From Parvibaculum sp041688015 (GTDB taxonomy: Bacteria > Pseudomonadota > Alphaproteobacteria > Parvibaculales > Parvibaculaceae), in contig JBDNIY010000002.1 of NCBI GenBank assembly GCA_041688015.1, forward strand, positions 103,012 to 167,011: DNA of 64,000 bases, read 5' to 3'. Position 1 is the stretch's first letter. The number at the start of each line of letters is the position of its first letter. Both the position numbers and the translations under genes were made by a program. Under the pieces are notes generated by a model. That model saw only the letters and a list, made by a program, of their open reading frames with translations, had not been told where the DNA came from and ran no database searches. Below, piece after piece: positions 60,889 to 64,000 of the stretch.

Positions 60889-61599
60889 CTAGCGTCGCAG
60901 AATGAGTCTGTCGCCGCGAAACTCATAGCTGCCCAAGGCGTTCAAAAAGCTCATGCCCAGCAGCGACACCCCCACATCGCCTTGCATCACCGATCCGCGC
61001 ACGTCATGCACCGTGATATCGCCCACCGTGATGCTGTCGAGCGTCACCGCCGCGCCCATCGTCATGCCGTTTGCCGTCTGATAAGGCTGCGTGAAGTGCA
61101 GGCGCGCAGGGTCAAAGCCCAACCGCCGCGCATCGTCGGCCGACAGCGCCACATCGCTCGCGCCCGTATCGATCAGAAAATTCATCACATGACCGTTCAC
61201 CACGGCATCAACACGGAAATGATTGTCGCGCGCCGCCCGGCTCAGATAAACCACGCCGCCCGCCACCTGCACAGGCTTCGTCGGTGCCAATGATGAGACA
61301 ACCCGGCTGCCAAAATTTCCGCCCACACCCATCAGATCGTCCTTGGCCGTGTAGATCACCACGAGGATGAGCGCAATGCCGATTCAGGCCAGCGCCTGCT
61401 TCAGCGCCACACCAGCATTGCGCCGCCATCCCATCCCCATGCTGCCTAGCACGAAGGCCAGCAGGCAGGTGAGATAGACCAGCCGCATCCGGCTCGACTC
61501 ATCGCTCAACGCGCCGGGAAATTGCGCGTTGAGAAACACCGTCAGCCCCACCAGCGCCAGCAGCACCAAGGCTGCCCATGTCCAATTATTCTGTCTCAT
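60889..61599 (-). pseudogene. Retropepsin-like aspartic protease gene split by an in-frame TGA
   Basis: Reading from ATG 61599, the first 71 codons encode two membrane helices (NNWTWAALVLLALVGLTVFL; LVYLTCLLAFVLGSMGM) and end GVALKQALA at TGA (61386-61384). The same frame continues directly as IGIALILVVIYTAKDDL and the TIGR02281-type clan AA protease domain with catalytic NFLIDTGASDVALS. The family normally has one continuous chain of this plan, often with Trp after the ALxxAL stretch, and TGG to TGA is one base change. Either a broken gene, a sequencing error, or restart at GTG 61362. The protease part is otherwise intact. Confidence 0.8.
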
Positions 61600-61650
61600 A
61601 GCCCCAAGCCTAATGGGCTTCGGTCACTAAGTCTTAAATGGCATCACTTT

Positions 61651-61731
61651 TCCCCTCTCCCAACTTCTCGCCTCCCCCCTTGAGGGGGAGGTCGATCAGC
61701 GAAGCTGAGCGGGTGGGGGGGCTTCTTCGCA
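61651..61731. repeat. Palindromic intergenic element upstream of the SUMT gene
   Basis: CCTCCCCC (61671-61678) pairs with GGGGGAGG (61684-61691); a second hairpin TCAGCgaaGCTGA and a GGGTGGGGGG tract follow. This layout is that of a dispersed, hairpin-forming repeat known in many alphaproteobacterial genomes. The rest of 61600-61857 has no gene; the 60 bp before ATG 61858 are AT-rich and likely hold the promoter. Confidence 0.6.
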
Positions 61732-61857
61732 AAACTCTTTAATCTGCAATCTGCCGCTTTAGTTTTCCCCATCGCCTCGCGCCTTGATCCCCCGCGACAA
61801 CCTCTTATTTACATGCTATATCTGATATCGACATAAACATCATAAATATTTTGTAAA

Positions 61858-62751
61858 ATGACCAGTGGCAATATCATCAATCTAGACGGCAGCACGCCCG
61901 ACCTAGCGAGCGCCGCTGCGACGCATTTCAGCTTGCCCAGCTTCGAGCCGGGCTGGGTCTGGCTTGTGGGCGCTGGCCCCGGCGATCCGGGCCTGCTGAC
62001 GCTCCACGCGCTTCACGCGCTCTCTCAGGCCGACATCATCGTCTATGACGCGCTGGTCGATGAGACGGTGCTGCAATTCGCCAATCCCCGTACCAAGCTC
62101 GAATATGCAGGTAAGCGCGGCGGCAAGCCCAGCCCCAAGCAGCGCGATATTTCCGCCCGCCTGATTGATCTGGCCCGCAAGGGCCTCCGCGTCCTCCGCC
62201 TCAAAGGCGGCGACCCCTTCGTCTTCGGGCGCGGTGGCGAAGAGGCGCTGGCCTTGGTCGATGCCGGCATTCCCTTCCGCATCGTCCCCGGCGTCACCGC
62301 GGGCATCGGCGGCCTTGGCTATGCGGGCATTCCCGTCACCCACCGCGACGTCAACCACGCTGTCACTTTCATCACCGGCCATATGGCCGGTGGCGCGGTG
62401 CCCGAAAATCTCGATTGGCCTTCCATCGCCAAAGGCTCGCCCGTCATCGTCCTCTATATGGCGCTCTCCCATCTCGACACGATCGCCGCCTTACTCATCG
62501 CCAATGGCCGCAACGCCCATGAGCCCGTGGCACTGATCCGCAATGCCACACTCAAAGACCAGCAGGTGCTGGAAACAACCCTGAGCCATGCCGCCGCCGA
62601 TGTCGCCGCCGCCGCGTTTAAAGCGCCCGCCATCATCGTCATCGGCGAAGTCGTCCGCTTGCGCCAAAGTCTCGACTGGCTCGGCGCGCTCGATGGCCGT
62701 ATCCTGAAACCCGATCCGCTGGGCACCCGCAGCGAAAAAGACGTGATTTAA
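61858..62751 (+). CDS. cobA: Uroporphyrinogen-III C-methyltransferase (SUMT)
   Basis: 297 residues. VWLVGAGPGDPGLLTLHAL, IIVYDALVDETVL, RLKGGDPFVFGRGGEEA and VPGVTAGIGGLGYAGIPVTHRDVN are the SUMT signatures. It methylates uroporphyrinogen III twice with S-adenosylmethionine, making precorrin-2 for sirohaem or cobalamin. It has no CysG dehydrogenase domain. Neither cobalamin genes nor nitrite/sulfite reductase genes are adjacent. Confidence 0.95.
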   Translation: MTSGNIINLDGSTPDLASAAATHFSLPSFEPGWVWLVGAGPGDPGLLTLHALHALSQADIIVYDALVDETVLQFANPRTKLEYAGKRGGKPSPKQRDISARLIDLARKGLRVLRLKGGDPFVFGRGGEEALALVDAGIPFRIVPGVTAGIGGLGYAGIPVTHRDVNHAVTFITGHMAGGAVPENLDWPSIAKGSPVIVLYMALSHLDTIAALLIANGRNAHEPVALIRNATLKDQQVLETTLSHAAADVAAAAFKAPAIIVIGEVVRLRQSLDWLGALDGRILKPDPLGTRSEKDVI

Positions 62752-62899
62752 TCGCACCTTTGGAGTGGAGGGTGTTGCGTTGCTCATAAACCCATCAGCT
62801 CACAGAATATAAGCCCATTACTCCTCTCCACATGCGACGATCCGCAGCATTTTTTTCCACACTTATGGCCTTATTGGTGCCTAAAAAATGTGGCAAAAC

Positions 62900-62928
62900 T
62901 TGAATTGATATTTTGATCCCCCAAATAA
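62900..62928 (+). promoter_or_regulatory. Candidate promoter of the superoxide dismutase gene
   Basis: TTGAAT (62900-62905), a 17-bp spacer and AAATAA (62923-62928) lie in an AT-rich stretch, 33 bp before the ATG. Spacing fits a housekeeping promoter; the -10 is weak. Confidence 0.35.
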
Positions 62929-62961
62929 AGCACACAGCTTTTATAACGAGTGAGGTTCCCC

Positions 62962-63555
62962 ATGGCTTTTCCCCTTCCAGATCTACCCTTCGCCGACACA
63001 GCGCTTGAGCCGCATATGTCCAAGGCCACGCTCGACCTGCATCACGGCAAGCATCATCGCGGCTACGCGACCAAACTCGCCGAGCTAGTCGCTGGCACCC
63101 CCTTTGCCGACATGACGCTCGAACAGGTCGTGCGCAAGTCGCATGGCGATGCCAAGGCGACAGCGGTGTTCAACAACGCCGCCCAGCATCTCAATCATTC
63201 GTTTTTCTGGACCTGCATGACGCCCGGTGGCTCCAAGCCCACCAAGGCGCTGGTTGACGCCCTCACCAAAGACTTCGGCAGTTTCGACAAATTCAAAGAA
63301 GAATTCGTCGCCGCTGGCCTCGGCCAGTTCGGCAGTGGCTGGGTTTGGCTTGTCGAAAACAAGGGCAAGCTCGAAATCGTCAAGACAGGCAATGCCGAAA
63401 CACCCGTTGCCTCCGGCCTGAAGCCCATCATCGTTGCTGACGTCTGGGAGCACGCCTATTACGTGGACTACCAGAACCGTCGCGCCGACTACCTCAAGGT
63501 TTTCGTCGAAAACCTCGCCGACTGGGCTGCCGCGTCTAAGCGTCTCGAAGCCTGA
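62962..63555 (+). CDS. sodB: Superoxide dismutase, Fe/Mn type (probably Fe)
   Basis: 197 residues from ATG 62962 with GAGG upstream. Metal ligands: His in HMSKATLDLHHGKHHRGY, His in NNAAQHLNHSFFW, and Asp/His in VADVWEHAYYVDYQNRR. AGLGQFGSGWVWLV with Gln in this position and the AQHLNHSFFW form favour iron. It converts superoxide to peroxide and oxygen in the cytoplasm. Confidence 0.96.
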   Translation: MAFPLPDLPFADTALEPHMSKATLDLHHGKHHRGYATKLAELVAGTPFADMTLEQVVRKSHGDAKATAVFNNAAQHLNHSFFWTCMTPGGSKPTKALVDALTKDFGSFDKFKEEFVAAGLGQFGSGWVWLVENKGKLEIVKTGNAETPVASGLKPIIVADVWEHAYYVDYQNRRADYLKVFVENLADWAAASKRLEA

Positions 63556-63637
63556 GTTAATATTCAAGGCACTTTGCGATGGCTGGGCATGTCCCGGCCA
63601 TTTGCATTTTTGCCTTAGATATTTCCGTCATGCGCCA

Positions 63638-63815
63638 ACCCAAACTCCGTCATGCCTCTGCCCCGACTTGATCGGGGCATCCACCTTCCTTTGCCGCATC
63701 AAAGTTGGACCACCCGATCAAGTCGGGTGGAGACGAAAACTTTATGAACTTGTACTCCCAAACCTCACCACTCTCCGTGTCGTCCTGAGGCTTGACCCCG
63801 GGACCCACCTCACCG
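63638..63815. repeat. Inverted pair of REP-like palindromes plus a related copy
   Basis: TGCCCCGACTTGATCGGGGCA (63659-63679; near-palindrome) and, 30 bp later, CCACCCGATCAAGTCGGGTGG (63710-63730) are inverted versions of one core. A third related piece, CCTGAGGCTTGACCCCGGGA, starts near 63784. No gene is credible in 63556-63832. Confidence 0.65.
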
Positions 63816-63832
63816 CGAGTACAAAATGAAAC

Positions 63833-64000
63833 CCTCATCCTGAGGAGGGCCGCTTGGCCCGTCTCGAAGCCTCATCCTGAGGAGCCGCGAAGCGGCGTCT
63901 CGAAGCCTCATCCTGAGGAGCCGCGAAGCGGCGTCTCGAAGCCTCATCCTGAGGAGCCGCGAAGCGGCGTCTCGAAGCCTCATCCTGAGGAGCCGCGAAG
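63833..64000. repeat. 36-bp tandem array running off the window end
   Basis: A divergent 37-bp unit (63833-63869) is followed by identical 36-bp units starting at 63870, 63906, 63942 and 63978 (cut by the window). Each holds two small hairpins: CCTCA-TCC-TGAGG and GCCGC-GAA-GCGGC. The first unit has GGGCC-GCTT-GGCCC in the second place. Confidence 0.95.

Noticed and set aside
63833..64000. CRISPR array
   Set aside because: The units are contiguous with no unique spacers, and no cas gene is present.

Overview
The window reads as a chromosomal segment of an alphaproteobacterium with fairly high GC. The best evidence is the block ccmI-(GH46 gene)-ccmE-ccmF-ccmH, then a DegP-type protease, an OmpR-type regulator, its sensor kinase and glnE, an order known from the Rhizobiales (cycHJKL-degP-regulator-kinase-glnE). 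Supporting signs are DivJ/PleC-like kinases with the H-box core SHELRTPLNAIIGFSE, a PuuA/PuuB pair, and intergenic palindromes of the kind common in this class. The genus cannot be named from sequence alone. No rRNA, tRNA, CRISPR array, insertion sequence, integrase or phage gene was seen; this looks like ordinary chromosome rather than an island.

Layout. 1-3 kb: end of a sensor kinase, a glycine-zipper lipoprotein, a hidden 36-residue reading frame with an exceptionally long Shine-Dalgarno match, and a YihY/BrkB membrane protein. 3-12.5 kb: an unrecognised 480-residue protein, a PLP enzyme coupled to a class III CoA-transferase, a PAS histidine kinase, a YegD-like Hsp70, and a penicillin-acylase-type hydrolase. 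12.7-24.6 kb: cytochrome c maturation genes with a GH46-like hydrolase inserted, then degP, a two-component pair and glnE. 24.8-29.4 kb: a three-gene coupled unit of two phytoene-desaturase-like flavoproteins and a GcvT-like folate enzyme. 29.6-31.9 kb: EF-hand protein, ECF sigma factor, putative anti-sigma and a CnrX/Spy-like periplasmic sensor. 31.9-35.8 kb: puuB-like and puuA-like genes with a GH84 glycosidase gene overlapping the end of the latter. 35.9-47.8 kb: a luciferase-like flavoenzyme, a PleC-like kinase, aminopeptidase N, a conserved hypothetical, and an RND efflux pair with a divergent MarR regulator. 48-54.5 kb: two acyl-CoA dehydrogenases, MltF, an OmpW-like porin and a Baeyer-Villiger-type monooxygenase. 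54.5-59.3 kb: two small proteins, nitrile hydratase beta and alpha, a gamma-glutamyltransferase and DusA. 59.3-64 kb: phosphomannomutase, a retropepsin-like gene split by an in-frame TGA, SUMT, Fe-SOD, and repeat-rich DNA running off the end.

The most interesting items are: (1) the 36-codon frame at 1253-1363 with 15 nt of perfect complementarity to the 16S 3' tail; (2) the coupled flavoprotein-flavoprotein-GcvT operon with no assigned pathway; (3) the ECF/EF-hand/periplasmic sensor module; (4) the GH84 gene overlapping a gamma-glutamylpolyamine synthetase-like gene; (5) the TGA-split aspartic protease; and (6) structured tandem repeats, including a 24-bp repeat carrying ribosome-binding-site-like sequence before nitrile hydratase and a terminal 36-bp array whose hairpin is kept with different bases.
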